64,000 nucleotides of DNA from Cognatiyoonia sp965661665 (GTDB lineage: Bacteria; Pseudomonadota; Alphaproteobacteria; Rhodobacterales; Rhodobacteraceae): contig NZ_CBFIEO010000007.1 of the NCBI RefSeq assembly GCF_965661665.1, positions 76,681-140,680 of the forward strand. Reading direction: 5' to 3'. The notes below the pieces were generated by a model, which did no database searches, was not told the origin of the DNA, and was given only the letters and a program-made list of their open reading frames with translations. Position 1 is the first letter of the stretch; the number at the start of each line of letters is the position of its first letter. The position numbers were made by a program, and so were the translations under genes. This document shows positions 25,683 through 34,883 of the stretch, piece by piece.

Positions 25683-26066
25683 ATGACTAAGACAAAGAAA
25701 ACGAAGCCGAAGTAGTGGTGAGTCGGAATACTGCGCGTCCCAAAACCAAGGGCTCGGCCATCGCTGTTGCGGACCAGTTTGAAGCTTAAGCGGTCCCTCC
25801 AGCCACTGACATGGTGACGGAGGAACCGTTCAAGAAAGCGGATTTAATCGCGCAAGTGACAGAGGTGACGGGTCTGAAGCGACGATGTGAAGGCTGTTGT
25901 GGAAGCATCACTCGCCGCGATGGCGCAAGCGATGGCAGACGGGCGAGACTTGAATGCAATGCCGCTTGGCAAGCTCCGGCAGATTAAGACTAAGGAACTG
26001 GCTTCCGGAGCGGTGGTCCATACGCTAAAGCTCCGCCGAAAAGCCTTGTCAGATGACGGCGCCTAA
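25683..26066 (+). pseudogene. HU-family DNA-binding protein gene, decayed
   Basis: HU is a histone-like dimeric DNA-bending protein, and an HU gene after lon is common in this group. Here ATG 25683 reads MTKTKKTKPK and stops at TAG 25713-25715. The next frame continues with VVSRNTARPKTKG... to a TAA, then FKKADLIAQVTEVTGLK. A further one-base shift is needed to reach DVKAVVEASLAAMAQAMADGRDLNAMPLGKLRQIKTKELASG and the C-terminus. These fragments follow the HU fold in order (helices, then the LGKLRQIK beta-arm base). At least two frameshifts and two stops make it non-functional. The histidine phosphatase gene follows by 12 bp. Confidence 0.75.
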
Positions 26067-26078
26067 ACCGACGGACCC

Positions 26079-26657
26079 ATGACCAACACATATCCAGAGC
26101 TTATTGTTCTTCGCCACGGGGAAACCGTTTGGAATCGGGAGAAGCGCATGCAGGGGGCGTTGAATTCCGAATTGACGGAGAAAGGTCAATTACAGGCGCG
26201 CCAACAGGGTGCGCTGTTAGAACAGATGAATGTGAGCGATTGGACTGCGTATTGCAGCCCGCAAGGGCGCGCGTTTCAAACAGCGGGGATCGCGGTTGCA
26301 CCCCTCATGGGACGCGTCCGGACCGATGAGCGCTTACGGGAGATTGAGGTCGGCGCTTGGTCGGGGCTGCTTCGATCAGAGTTGAGGGTGGATGGCGATT
26401 TAGCGGATGGTCCTGATGGCCCGATTGTCATGTACGAGCAGGCGCCAGGGGGCGAAGGGTTTGATGCGTTGGAGTCGCGCTGCCGCGCGTTTCTAAATGA
26501 TTTGACGGGGCCATCTGTCCTTGTCACGCATGGGATTACGTCGCGCATGTTGCGCACGATCGTCTTAGGTTTGGGGCGCTCTGAATTGGGTAAGATCGCA
26601 GGTGGACAGGGGAATTTGTTTCATCTCAAAGATGGGGTGCAAAAAGAGATTGTTTGA
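26079..26657 (+). CDS. histidine phosphatase family protein
   Basis: 192 residues with the phosphohistidine motif VLRHGETVWNREKRMQG near the N-terminus, the SPQGRAFQTAGIA second arginine, an EIEVGAWSG acid segment and the C-terminal catalytic VTHGITSR. This is the phosphoglycerate mutase-like/cobC superfamily; the true substrate is unknown. It follows the ruined HU gene and precedes tRNA-Val. Confidence 0.87.
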   Translation: MTNTYPELIVLRHGETVWNREKRMQGALNSELTEKGQLQARQQGALLEQMNVSDWTAYCSPQGRAFQTAGIAVAPLMGRVRTDERLREIEVGAWSGLLRSELRVDGDLADGPDGPIVMYEQAPGGEGFDALESRCRAFLNDLTGPSVLVTHGITSRMLRTIVLGLGRSELGKIAGGQGNLFHLKDGVQKEIV

Positions 26658-26659
26658 TG

Positions 26660-26688
26660 CTTGCAATGCGCAAATGCATCCAGTAGTA
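26660..26688 (+). promoter_or_regulatory. probable promoter of tRNA-Val
   Basis: TTGCAA at 26660-26665, 17-base spacer, TAGTAC at 26683-26688, eleven bases before the tRNA. Confidence 0.35.
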
Positions 26689-26699
26689 CCCCGCCAGAC

Positions 26700-26775
<76 letters not shown>

Positions 26776-27235
26776 CTTTCCCTCACTTTGCGATTACGAA
26801 GCGGCACCATGCTGCTGATGTGCCGTCCTTTTGAGCAGTTGGCGCTCAGACTTGTACATTTGAACATGTTCCTTCAGTCACGTGTCATCAGAATGCAGCA
26901 ACTTGGGCTGGATTTCCTCAGGGCAGTAACTCGACCTTTAGGTGAACGCCCCTTGGCGGTAAGAACGGTGATCCATTTTAACTATCAGATTTTCAATTAG
27001 TTTTCGCCGAAACTGGGGTTGTTATTTAGTTTCGGGACACACATTCCAATGTTGCGGTAGGGTGGTTCTTACCACTTTTGAGCAGTCCCTGCCTCAAATC
27101 TTGCCCGAACAGTTAAACGCTCTCATACTTGCCTCAGCGAACGCAATTGGGTGATGTTTTTGGAGTGTTTGGTATTTGAGTCGTCGGCCACAAAGCCATG
27201 ACGAAAATTCTAGGCTGAAATGCGCACTTTCTGAC
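26776..27235. other. gene-free interval between two tRNA genes
   Basis: About 460 bp, lower in GC than its surroundings. The only frame of note (to 27000) overlaps tRNA-Val and has no recognisable content. I see no integrase, attachment repeat or clear hairpin. It may be a decayed gene. Confidence 0.4.
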
Positions 27236-27264
27236 TTGACGCCCCAGCACCCTTAGCCTACTCC
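27236..27264 (+). promoter_or_regulatory. probable promoter of tRNA-Asp
   Basis: TTGACG at 27236-27241, 17-base spacer, TACTCC at 27259-27264, eleven bases between the -10 and the tRNA. Confidence 0.45.
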
Positions 27265-27275
27265 ACCCTTCACGC

Positions 27276-27352
27276 GCGGTTGTAGCTCAGTTGGTTAGAG
27301 TACCGGCCTGTCACGCCGGGGGTCGCGGGTTCGAGCCCCGTCAACCGCGCCA
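27276..27352 (+). tRNA. tRNA-Asp (anticodon GTC)
   Basis: Acceptor GCGGTTG pairs with CAACCGC, D-arm with AGTTGGTTA loop, anticodon stem CCGGC/GCCGG with loop CTGTCAC, T-arm GCGGGTTCGAGCCCCGT, encoded CCA. The anticodon GTC reads aspartate codons. Confidence 0.97.
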
Positions 27353-27390
27353 GTTCTCCATTAAAATATTAGTACACCGTTCGTACACAG

Positions 27391-27404
27391 GGCGTATGTA
27401 CGCC
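27391..27404. repeat. inverted repeat after tRNA-Asp
   Basis: GGCGTA-TG-TACGCC, between tRNA-Asp and the convergent M20 peptidase gene. It may help termination, but no T run follows. Confidence 0.35.
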
Positions 27405-27426
27405 GTGCGCACATGCGCGTGCTGAA

Positions 27427-28806
27427 TCAGCCGTCAGACGACATCTTATGCAGAATGCGCGCCCAGCTTCGAATACCTTTATGGAAGCTGGAGAGGTCGT
27501 ACTTTTCGTTTGGGCTGTGGATCTGATCGTCGTCCTTGCCGAACCCGACCAGCATCGCATCCATGCCAAGGTATTTTTTGAAATGACCAGCGATTGGGAT
27601 CGAGCCGCCGCAGCCGACGAAGGTGGCCGCGTTTGGCCATTCATCTGTCAAGGCTTTACGGGCTTGATCAAAGGCTGGATGGGTCGTGCTCATCTGGCTT
27701 GCAGGGCTTGCACCATGATCGTGGAAAGTTACGTTGCAATCTTCCGGCACCATGTCGGATACCATTTTGCGGAAGTTTTCACGGATCTTCAGCGGGTCTT
27801 GTCGCCCGACGAGGCGGAAACTGATTTTTGCAGAAGCCTCGGAGGGCAGGACAGTTTTGAAACCCTCACCGGTGTAGCCGGAGGTCATGCCGTTGACCTC
27901 GCAGGTTGGGCGCGACCAGATCATCTCCAACGGGCGGCGACCTTGTTCACCAGCAGGGAGGCTTAGGCCCACGTCACCGAGGAAGTCTTTCTCATCAAAC
28001 TTCAGATCGTCCCAGCTTGCAGCAAGCTCATTCGAAAGTTCCGGCACGCCGTCATAGAAGTCAGGCAGCGTGATCCGCCCCGTTTCGTCGTGAAGCGACG
28101 CGATGATTTTGGCAAGAACGCGGGCAGGGTTCATCGCCAGTCCGCCGTACATGCCAGAATGCAGGTCTTTGTTGGGGCCGGTGATTTTGATTTCTTCACC
28201 CAGAAGGCCGCGCAGTTGGGTGATGATTGCAGGCGTGCTGTCACCGTAGAGCCCCGTGTCACAGATGAGCGCGATGTCAGCAGTCAGCTCCTCCGCGTTC
28301 TCTTTCATAAACGGGATGAGTGAGGGAGAGCCTGATTCTTCTTCCCCTTCAAAGAAGATGGAGATTTTCGCAGGCAAGCTCCCATGCACCGCTTTCCAAG
28401 CGCGGCACGCCTCCACAAAGGTCATCAGCTGGCCTTTGTCATCAGAGGTTCCGCGTCCTCGGATCACTTTGCCTTTGGGCGCGTCTTCGAGTTTGGGATC
28501 AAAAGGGTCGTTGTCCCAAAGCTCAAGTGGATCAACGGGTTGCACGTCGTAGTGACCGTAGAACATGACATGCTGGCCCTCGCCATCGGCATGCGCCACG
28601 ACCATCGGATGACCCGGCGTCTCGCGCTTGCTGGCGTCGAAGCCAATGCTTTTGAGGTCGTCGACCAAGATGTCCGCCGCTTTCTGGCAGTCCTTCGCAT
28701 AGGCGGGATCGGTCGAAATTGACGGGACACGAAGCAATGTGAAAAGTCGTTCGACCGAAGCGTCGAGGTCGGCATCAATGCGGTCAAGAACAGGAGCGAG
28801 TGTCAT
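27427..28806 (-). CDS. M20 family metallopeptidase (dipeptidase)
   Basis: 459 residues, a two-zinc M20 peptidase. FYGHYDVQP holds the first metal His and the catalytic Asp, GRGTSDDKGQ the bridging Asp, and FEGEEESGSPS the general-base Glu and metal Glu. A lid/dimerisation domain lies between, and a C-terminal HSPNEKYD segment provides the last His ligand. Similar proteins are annotated as dipeptidases or carboxypeptidases acting on peptides. Upstream, hemA diverges. Confidence 0.9.
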   Translation of the reverse strand: MTLAPVLDRIDADLDASVERLFTLLRVPSISTDPAYAKDCQKAADILVDDLKSIGFDASKRETPGHPMVVAHADGEGQHVMFYGHYDVQPVDPLELWDNDPFDPKLEDAPKGKVIRGRGTSDDKGQLMTFVEACRAWKAVHGSLPAKISIFFEGEEESGSPSLIPFMKENAEELTADIALICDTGLYGDSTPAIITQLRGLLGEEIKITGPNKDLHSGMYGGLAMNPARVLAKIIASLHDETGRITLPDFYDGVPELSNELAASWDDLKFDEKDFLGDVGLSLPAGEQGRRPLEMIWSRPTCEVNGMTSGYTGEGFKTVLPSEASAKISFRLVGRQDPLKIRENFRKMVSDMVPEDCNVTFHDHGASPASQMSTTHPAFDQARKALTDEWPNAATFVGCGGSIPIAGHFKKYLGMDAMLVGFGKDDDQIHSPNEKYDLSSFHKGIRSWARILHKMSSDG

Positions 28807-29042
28807 CAGGGGCGGCCTTTGGTTTTTGTCGTGCCTAGCTTGCGATGTTTCAGCCCAGCGTCAATCAATCTTTGACACTTTTGGGGTCATTTAATTGAGG
28901 TAAAAGTTTCGTGCAGGGCGCAAGGTTTAGAGGGGGCGTCAAACTGTACCATATTGCCCGGTGGGGAGAGGCACTATATGACGCTTAGAACGATTCAAAG
29001 TAGGCCGAAAAGGCGGCTTCTGACGAACCAAAGGAACACGTT

Positions 29043-30266
29043 GTGGATTATAACGCGCCCCTCGATCGGGCCCTGAACAAACTGCATGAGGAAGGCCGGT
29101 ACCGAACCTTCATCGATATTGAGCGGACCCGTGGCCATTACCCGCACGCTGTTTGGCGCAAGTCAGATGGTAGCCAGGCGCAGGTTACCGTGTGGTGCGG
29201 CAACGATTATCTTGGCATGGGTCAGCATCCGGTTGTCATCGCCGCGATGCAGGACGCGGTTGAGGCAACCGGCGCAGGGTCCGGTGGCACGCGCAACATT
29301 TCTGGGACAACGACCTATCACAATCAGCTTGAAGCCGCGATGGCGGATCTGCACGGGAAAGAGGCATCTCTTCTTTTCACCAGCGCCTACATCGCAAATG
29401 ACGCAACGTTGTCGACGTTGCCAAAGCTGTTCCCAGGCCTCGTGATCTTTTCCGACACGCTCAACCACGCCTCCATGATCGAAGGTGTGCGGCGTAATGG
29501 CGGGGCCAAGCGCGTCTTCCGTCACAACGACGTCGCGCATCTGCGGGAGTTGTTGGAAGCCGAAGATAGCGACGTCCCTAAAGTGATCGCGTTTGAGTCG
29601 ATTTATTCGATGGACGGCGACGTAGCACCGATCGAAGCGATCTGTGACTTGGCCGAGGAATTCGGCGCGCTGACCTATTTGGATGAGGTTCATGCGGTCG
29701 GCATGTACGGTCCGCGCGGCGCAGGGATTGCGGCCCGTGACGGCGTGATGCATCGCATCGACATCATCAACGGAACCTTCGCCAAAGCCTACGGTGTCAT
29801 GGGTGGTTACATCGCTACCTCTGCCAAAATGTGCGATGCCATAAGATCATATGCGCCGGGGTTCATCTTTACAACATCACTGCCACCAGCCGTTGCCGCA
29901 AGCGCTTTGGCAAGCGTGGAGTTTCTGAAACAAGACGACACGTTGCGAGAGCAGCACCAGACACAAGCGAAGATCTTGAAGCTGCGGCTCAAGGGTCTTG
30001 GCCTGCCGATTGTGGATCACGGGACGCACATTGTGCCGCTGATCGTCGGAGATCCGGTGCATACACAAAAGCTGTCCGACATGCTGTTGGAAGAGCATGG
30101 GATTTATGTTCAGCCGATCAATTTCCCAACTGTGCCACGAGGGACAGAACGGCTGCGTTTCACTCCGTCGCCGGTGCACGGATCGGGGGAGATGACGCAA
30201 CTTGTTGAAGCACTTGACGCGCTTTGGTCCCATTGTGCGCTGAACCGTGGCAAACTTGCCGGATAG
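29043..30266 (+). CDS. hemA: 5-aminolevulinate synthase
   Basis: PLP enzyme condensing succinyl-CoA and glycine, the first step of tetrapyrrole synthesis by the C4 pathway of alphaproteobacteria. 407 residues starting at GTG 29043 (AAGGAACACGTT upstream). The alpha-oxoamine synthase core has GSGGTRNISGTTTYHNQLE, DTLNHASMIEG, the ESIYSMDGDVAPI block, YLDEVHAVGMYG and the PLP lysine in GTFAKAYGVMGGY. IYVQPINFPTVPRGTERLRFTPSP matches the ALAS rather than the KBL or BioF subfamily. No sharing operon is seen; a rodZ-like gene follows 105 bp later. Confidence 0.96.
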   Translation: MDYNAPLDRALNKLHEEGRYRTFIDIERTRGHYPHAVWRKSDGSQAQVTVWCGNDYLGMGQHPVVIAAMQDAVEATGAGSGGTRNISGTTTYHNQLEAAMADLHGKEASLLFTSAYIANDATLSTLPKLFPGLVIFSDTLNHASMIEGVRRNGGAKRVFRHNDVAHLRELLEAEDSDVPKVIAFESIYSMDGDVAPIEAICDLAEEFGALTYLDEVHAVGMYGPRGAGIAARDGVMHRIDIINGTFAKAYGVMGGYIATSAKMCDAIRSYAPGFIFTTSLPPAVAASALASVEFLKQDDTLREQHQTQAKILKLRLKGLGLPIVDHGTHIVPLIVGDPVHTQKLSDMLLEEHGIYVQPINFPTVPRGTERLRFTPSPVHGSGEMTQLVEALDALWSHCALNRGKLAG

Positions 30267-30371
30267 GTCAAACGCGGGTGCATTTTCGGTGCGCTTATGA
30301 TAAGTTCTTATAAAGGCTGAGTGTTCCGATTCGACGGGGCACAGTCAGGGGCAGCGTTAACGGGATCGCTC

Positions 30372-31565
30372 ATGATCGGAAAAGGCTTCAGACGCACTGA
30401 TGTGGCTGAGCAAGTCGAAGCGAAAGGCTTCGACGCCTTTGATTTGCGCCTTGGTGATCTGATGCGTGGGGAGCGGGCGACCCTTGGCAAAAGCCTTCTG
30501 GATGTTCAGCGCGAGCTTAAAATCAAAGCCGGATACATTGCAGCGATTGAAAATTGTGATCCCTCCGCTTTCGACACGCCTGGATTTATCGCGGGCTATG
30601 TGCGGTCCTATGCGCGCTACCTTGGCATGGACCCCGAATGGGCATTTACGTCCTTCTGTGCGGAAAGCGGTTTTGCCACCGCGCACGGGATGTCGGCGGA
30701 TGCGTCGTCGAGCAAGCCAAAGTCTGAAGTGATTGCGAGCCTTGCGCCCGGCAACGACATCTTTGCCAGCGCGGGTGCGCCGTATCTGCCGTCGAACGAA
30801 CCGATGTTCGGACGGGTGGAGCCTGGAGCAATTGGCTCTCTCGGGATTTTGATCGCTGTGATCTGCGGCCTGGGCTACGGTGGCTGGACGATCCTGCAAG
30901 AAGTGCAAAAGGTGCAATTGGCACCTGTAGAACAAACGCCTCAAGTGGCCTCCACACTTGATCCATTGGCAGGGGGCAGCGACCTCGTTCAGCCGGAAGA
31001 GGATCGCTTGGCCTTGAACGCGCCATCGGCGGATGCGTTGGACCGCTTGTACAGACCTCAACCCTTGCAAGTGCCCGTTCTGGTCGCGCGTGATGCGCCG
31101 ATTTCAACCTTGAATCCCGGCTCCTTCGGGGTGATTGAGCCTGTCACGGGCATTGACGCGGCGATTGCTGAAGCCGTCGCCAACCCCGTCGAATCACCCA
31201 TCGCGCCGGCGGTTCAGGTGAATGAGGCACCGATTCCGGAGGTTGTATTGGTCGCGGCACGTCCTGCATGGGTCCGTGTGAAGGCGGCTGATGGAACTAT
31301 CATCTTCACGGGCAACATGAATGCTGGTGAGACGTTCGAACTGCCACAGACAGAAGAGCCCGCGACCTTGCGTGTGGGGGCCAGTGGTGCGCTTTACTTT
31401 GCGGTAAACGGCAAACTTTTCGGTCCGGCGGGTCCGGATGGGACAATAACGGATAACATTAAGCTCGATAGCGTGAATCTGCTTGCGTCTTATGAGCCTG
31501 CGGACACCACGCGGGATCAGGATTTGGCGGATATTATTCTCGCACAGTTGGCGCTGGAAGAGTAG
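30372..31565 (+). CDS. RodZ-like helix-turn-helix membrane protein
   Basis: 397 residues. A cytoplasmic N-terminal HTH of the Xre/RodZ type (LGKSLLDVQRELKIKAGYIAAIEN) is followed by FIAGYVRSYARYLGMD, one transmembrane helix (GSLGILIAVICGLGYGGWTI, about 154-173), a Pro/Ala-rich linker and a C-terminal DUF4115-like beta domain (PAWVRVKAADGTIIFTGNMNAGETFELP). RodZ links MreB to the cell wall. ATG 30372 was preferred because the family begins with MIG; a GTG at 30321 is also open. It ends at a strong terminator. Confidence 0.85.
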   Translation: MIGKGFRRTDVAEQVEAKGFDAFDLRLGDLMRGERATLGKSLLDVQRELKIKAGYIAAIENCDPSAFDTPGFIAGYVRSYARYLGMDPEWAFTSFCAESGFATAHGMSADASSSKPKSEVIASLAPGNDIFASAGAPYLPSNEPMFGRVEPGAIGSLGILIAVICGLGYGGWTILQEVQKVQLAPVEQTPQVASTLDPLAGGSDLVQPEEDRLALNAPSADALDRLYRPQPLQVPVLVARDAPISTLNPGSFGVIEPVTGIDAAIAEAVANPVESPIAPAVQVNEAPIPEVVLVAARPAWVRVKAADGTIIFTGNMNAGETFELPQTEEPATLRVGASGALYFAVNGKLFGPAGPDGTITDNIKLDSVNLLASYEPADTTRDQDLADIILAQLALEE

Positions 31566-31588
31566 CGCAAGCGATTGACTTGAATGAT

Positions 31589-31613
31589 AAGGCGGCCCTC
31601 TGCCGCCTTTTGT
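31589..31613 (+). terminator. terminator of the rodZ-like gene
   Basis: AAGGCGGC, loop CCTCT, GCCGCCTT, then TTGTTT. It lies between convergent genes and is probably bidirectional. Confidence 0.85.
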
Positions 31614-32339
31614 TTATCCGCGGATGGCTTCCACAATCTGTTGCATCTGATCGAGCGGCACATAGCCGCGCAGCATCTGATCTTGCATCACAAAGGTGGG
31701 TGTTCCAGTGATTTGGAGCCGTTGCGCCAAGGCGCGGTTGGTCGCGATGACGTGGGTCACGTCTGGGCTGTTCATTTCGGCAACGATGCTATCGGGGTCG
31801 AGCCCGACCGTCACCGCGAGGCGGGTCAGACTGTCAATCGTTACGTCGCCGCGAAACTCCATCAAAATGTCATGGACGGATTCATAAGCCTCATCTCCCT
31901 CAACATTCCGAACGGCCAGCGCGAAGCGGGAGGCGAGCTCAGACTGTTCACCCAAAATTGGGAATTCCTTGATGATGTAGCGGATGTTTCCATCGGTGTG
32001 GAGCAGCTCCTTGGTTTCAGGGAAGGCGCGTTTGCAGAAGCTACAGCGGTAATCCATGAATTCGACCAAGGTGATGTCACCATCTGGATTGCCACCGACG
32101 AAAGACGTCGGATCGTTGAACAACGCATCCGCATTGGCCCGCGCCATTGTGACGTCAGCTTGGACTTTAGCTTGCTCTTCACGCGCCCGCAGGATGCCGA
32201 TGGCTTCCATGATCACCTCTGGATTTTCCAAAAGGTATTCGCGGACCTCTGCCCGAAAGGAGGACCTTTCGGCATCGGTCATCTCTTGCGCCTGCAGGGG
32301 TGCTGCAAAGAAGAGGAGGACTGACAATAGAAAACGCAT
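31614..32339 (-). CDS. DsbA-family periplasmic thiol oxidoreductase
   Basis: 241 residues with a signal peptide (MRFLLSVLLFFAAPLQAQ), a helical N-terminal stretch as in the ScsC/Com1-type group, and a thioredoxin fold with active site CSFC (Cys99, Cys102) in VEFMDYRCSFCKRAFPE. The cis-proline loop is GTPTFV. It probably forms or shuffles disulfides in exported proteins. Divergent from the aminotransferase gene. Confidence 0.9.
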   Translation of the reverse strand: MRFLLSVLLFFAAPLQAQEMTDAERSSFRAEVREYLLENPEVIMEAIGILRAREEQAKVQADVTMARANADALFNDPTSFVGGNPDGDITLVEFMDYRCSFCKRAFPETKELLHTDGNIRYIIKEFPILGEQSELASRFALAVRNVEGDEAYESVHDILMEFRGDVTIDSLTRLAVTVGLDPDSIVAEMNSPDVTHVIATNRALAQRLQITGTPTFVMQDQMLRGYVPLDQMQQIVEAIRG

Positions 32340-32458
32340 GAAAAGGCACCTTTGGGTTGGGGTGCGTTAGGCAAAACATATCCGTGACCTGCTGCCAAGA
32401 CACATTGACGTCATATCGGTTCGAAAGGCATCTAGGAAGAAGGAAGAGGAGGTGGAGC

Positions 32459-33604
32459 ATGCGCAGTTCGAACAGGGGCGATGTTGACCCATTCATAGTG
32501 ATGGATGTGATGGAAGCCGCGCGTCAAGCGGAGGCTGCGGGACGGCACATCATTCATATGGAAGTGGGTCAGCCCGGAACTGGCGCGCCAGCGGCGGCGC
32601 GGGCCAAACTTGCGGCATCGCTTGATAATCCGCTGGGCTACACCGTGGGCTTGGGATTGCCGGAGCTTCGGGAGCGGATCGCGCAGCTTTATGTAGATTG
32701 GTACGGTCTAACGCTTGATCCGAACCGGATTGTCATCACTGCTGGCGCCTCTGGCGCGTTTCTGTTGGCGTTTTCGGCTTTGTTCGACAACGGTGCACGG
32801 GTAGGGCTCGGGTTGCCGTGTTATCCATCCTACCGGCAGATATTGAAGGCTGTGGGCCTGACAGCGGTCGAGATGGAGACGACGCTTGAAGCGCGTTTCC
32901 AACCTGTGCCCGAGGATGTGGCCAAGCATCAGTTGGACGGGTTGATTGTCGCGTCACCTGCAAACCCAACAGGCACGATGTTAGACAAGCCTGCATTGGC
33001 TGAACTCGCTAAGGCGTGCCAGCAGGCAGGGGCGGCGTTCATCTCTGACGAGATTTATCATGGCATTGATTACGACAAGAAACCAGTGACCGCGCTTGAG
33101 GTAACGGATGATGTCTATGTCGTCAATTCCTTCTCCAAATACTTTTCGATGACCGGTTGGCGTGTGGGCTGGATGGTTGTGCCGGAAGATCACGTTCGGC
33201 GGGTGGAGCGGTTGGCGCAAAATATGTTCATTTGTCCATCCCATGCCTCTCAACGATTGGCGTTGGAAGCGATGAACTGTGACGATGAATTGCAGCGCAA
33301 TCTGGCTGTTTATGCAGAGAACCGTCGGTTGTTGCTCGACGGGTTGCCAAAGGCTGGCTTTGACAAGATCGCGCCACCAGATGGGGCGTTCTATATCTAT
33401 GCCGATGTGTCGGAGCATACCGAAGAGTCGCTCGCTTTCTCGAAAGAGATTTTGGATGAGGCGGGCGTGGCCGTAACGCCGGGACGGGATTTTGATCATG
33501 TCGATGGGCGGCATTGGTTGCGCTTCTCTTATGCGGGATCGATGGCGGATATGGTCGAAGGGCTCGCTCGGCTGACGGCGTTTATGGAGGCGCGTCGCAG
33601 ATGA
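32459..33604 (+). CDS. class I/II pyridoxal-phosphate aminotransferase
   Basis: 381 residues from ATG 32459 (AGGAAGAGGAGG upstream). Fold-type I motifs: GQPGTGAP, YTVGLGLPELRERIAQ, ASPANPTGTM (Asn of the PLP ring), FISDEIYHGIDY (Asp, Tyr), the Schiff-base lysine in NSFSKYFSMTGWRVGWMV, and the C-terminal HWLRFSYAGS arginine. It resembles AspC/AlaT-type enzymes of broad specificity; the substrate is unknown. Its stop overlaps the ATG of the ruined amidase gene. Confidence 0.9.
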   Translation: MRSSNRGDVDPFIVMDVMEAARQAEAAGRHIIHMEVGQPGTGAPAAARAKLAASLDNPLGYTVGLGLPELRERIAQLYVDWYGLTLDPNRIVITAGASGAFLLAFSALFDNGARVGLGLPCYPSYRQILKAVGLTAVEMETTLEARFQPVPEDVAKHQLDGLIVASPANPTGTMLDKPALAELAKACQQAGAAFISDEIYHGIDYDKKPVTALEVTDDVYVVNSFSKYFSMTGWRVGWMVVPEDHVRRVERLAQNMFICPSHASQRLALEAMNCDDELQRNLAVYAENRRLLLDGLPKAGFDKIAPPDGAFYIYADVSEHTEESLAFSKEILDEAGVAVTPGRDFDHVDGRHWLRFSYAGSMADMVEGLARLTAFMEARRR

Positions 33605-34747
33605 TGCATTGGGTCATCCCTTTGCTGCTATAAGCAGGTTCTGTTGCGGCGTAGGATTTTTCTGGTCTGGCCCGTGTGAACACAGACACCGCTCGGATCA
33701 GGGACACTACCGATGGTGTCCAGGTGACTTTTGTACTGAGCCAGATTGTGCCGTACCGTGTGTTCACATTGGCCGCGCCAGAGCGGTTGGTTCTGGATTT
33801 TCGAGAGGTTGATAGGACCGGCGTTGATGCGGACGAATTGGACTAATCCGAGCGTGTTGATGCGGTGAATTTCGGCACGCTCCGCCCCGGATGGTTGAGA
33901 ATGGTATTGAGACTGAGCGGCCCGTTTGCGGTGAACGCCGTCGCGGGTGCAGTGGATGATGAAACGGGTGTCGCACAGCTTTCGGTGAGTTTGGTGCCGG
34001 TCAGCACAGAAGAGTTTGTCGAACGCTCCGGACCGCCGGTTTCGACAGGCTGGGACGATCTGCTGACCGAACCTGTAGTCGGACTACAACCGCATGCGGA
34101 CGGTGCGACAGTGGTGGTGATTGACCCTGGGCATGGCGGTATTGATCCAGGGGCGGAGCATGGTGGCCAGCGGGAAGCGGACCTCATGCTGTCCTGGGGA
34201 TCGAAGTCGCGGAGGCATTGAGCCAGACAGACGGCGTGACCGCAATTCTGACGCGAGATCGAGACCAATTCGTCCCCTTGACTAAGCGGATGACCATTGC
34301 CGGACAGAACGACGCGGATTTGCTGATTTCACTCCAAGCGGATGCCTTGGCGGAAGAACGCGCGCGAGAGGGGGGTCGGTCCATACTTTATCTGAGGATG
34401 CGGCGAATGGCGGAGCGGCATGAGCGCGGCGATCTCATTGCAGGGCTGGATTTGTCCGAACAGGATGAGCGCGTCGCGGTTGTTTTGATGGACCTTGCAC
34501 GGGCCAAAACCGGCCCTCAGGGGCAGCGGTTTGCGGGCGCTTTGGTGGGCGCGCTGCACGAGCGGGATGTCAGGCTTATCGCAATGCATTGCGGCAGGGG
34601 CCACTCGCGGTTCTGAACGCGGCGGACTTTGCTTCTGTTTTATTTGAGGTTGGCTAGCTCTCCAGCGACCGAGACCGCGCAATACTCCAAGACCGCGACC
34701 AGCGGGCGGTGATCGTGGATGCAATCGTCGCGGCAGTGCTCGATTAG
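33601..34747 (+). pseudogene. amiC: N-acetylmuramoyl-L-alanine amidase, heavily mutated
   Basis: The intact gene would encode an exported amidase with an AMIN domain and an Amidase_3 zinc domain. ATG 33601 (ATGA overlap with the aminotransferase stop) opens a signal peptide, MMHWVIPLLL, cut by TAA 33631 and TAG 33652. The AMIN domain (VQVTFVLSQIVPYRVF) is cut by TAA 33844. The zinc motif VVVIDPGHGGIDPGAEHGG survives. A one-base loss near 34195 shifts the frame into LGIEVAEALSQTDGVTAILTRDRDQFVPL, and another shift near 34575 leads to NAADFASVLFEVG, TAG, LSSDRDRAILQD and a final TAG at 34745. With four internal stops and two frameshifts it cannot make the enzyme. Confidence 0.85.
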
Positions 34748-34834
34748 TCGTTGGCGGAGGCTGGGCGGGAATGACCTGCATAAATTCTCCCCAAATGCGC
34801 AGAAAAACTTGGCTGACTGCGGCTGTTTGCGGCT

Positions 34835-34863
34835 TTGACGCAAGGAAATGCTCCCCATATAAG
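34835..34863 (+). promoter_or_regulatory. sigma-70 promoter of mrcA
   Basis: TTGACG at 34835-34840, 17-base spacer, TATAAG at 34858-34863, about 20 bases before the GTG start. Near-consensus, so mrcA does not depend on transcription through the dead amiC. Confidence 0.72.
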
Positions 34864-34883
34864 ACACACAACGACATGAAGGT

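Noticed and set aside
27276..27426. Phage attachment site at tRNA-Asp
   Set aside because: No integrase, phage gene or repeat of the tRNA 3' end is found in the window.
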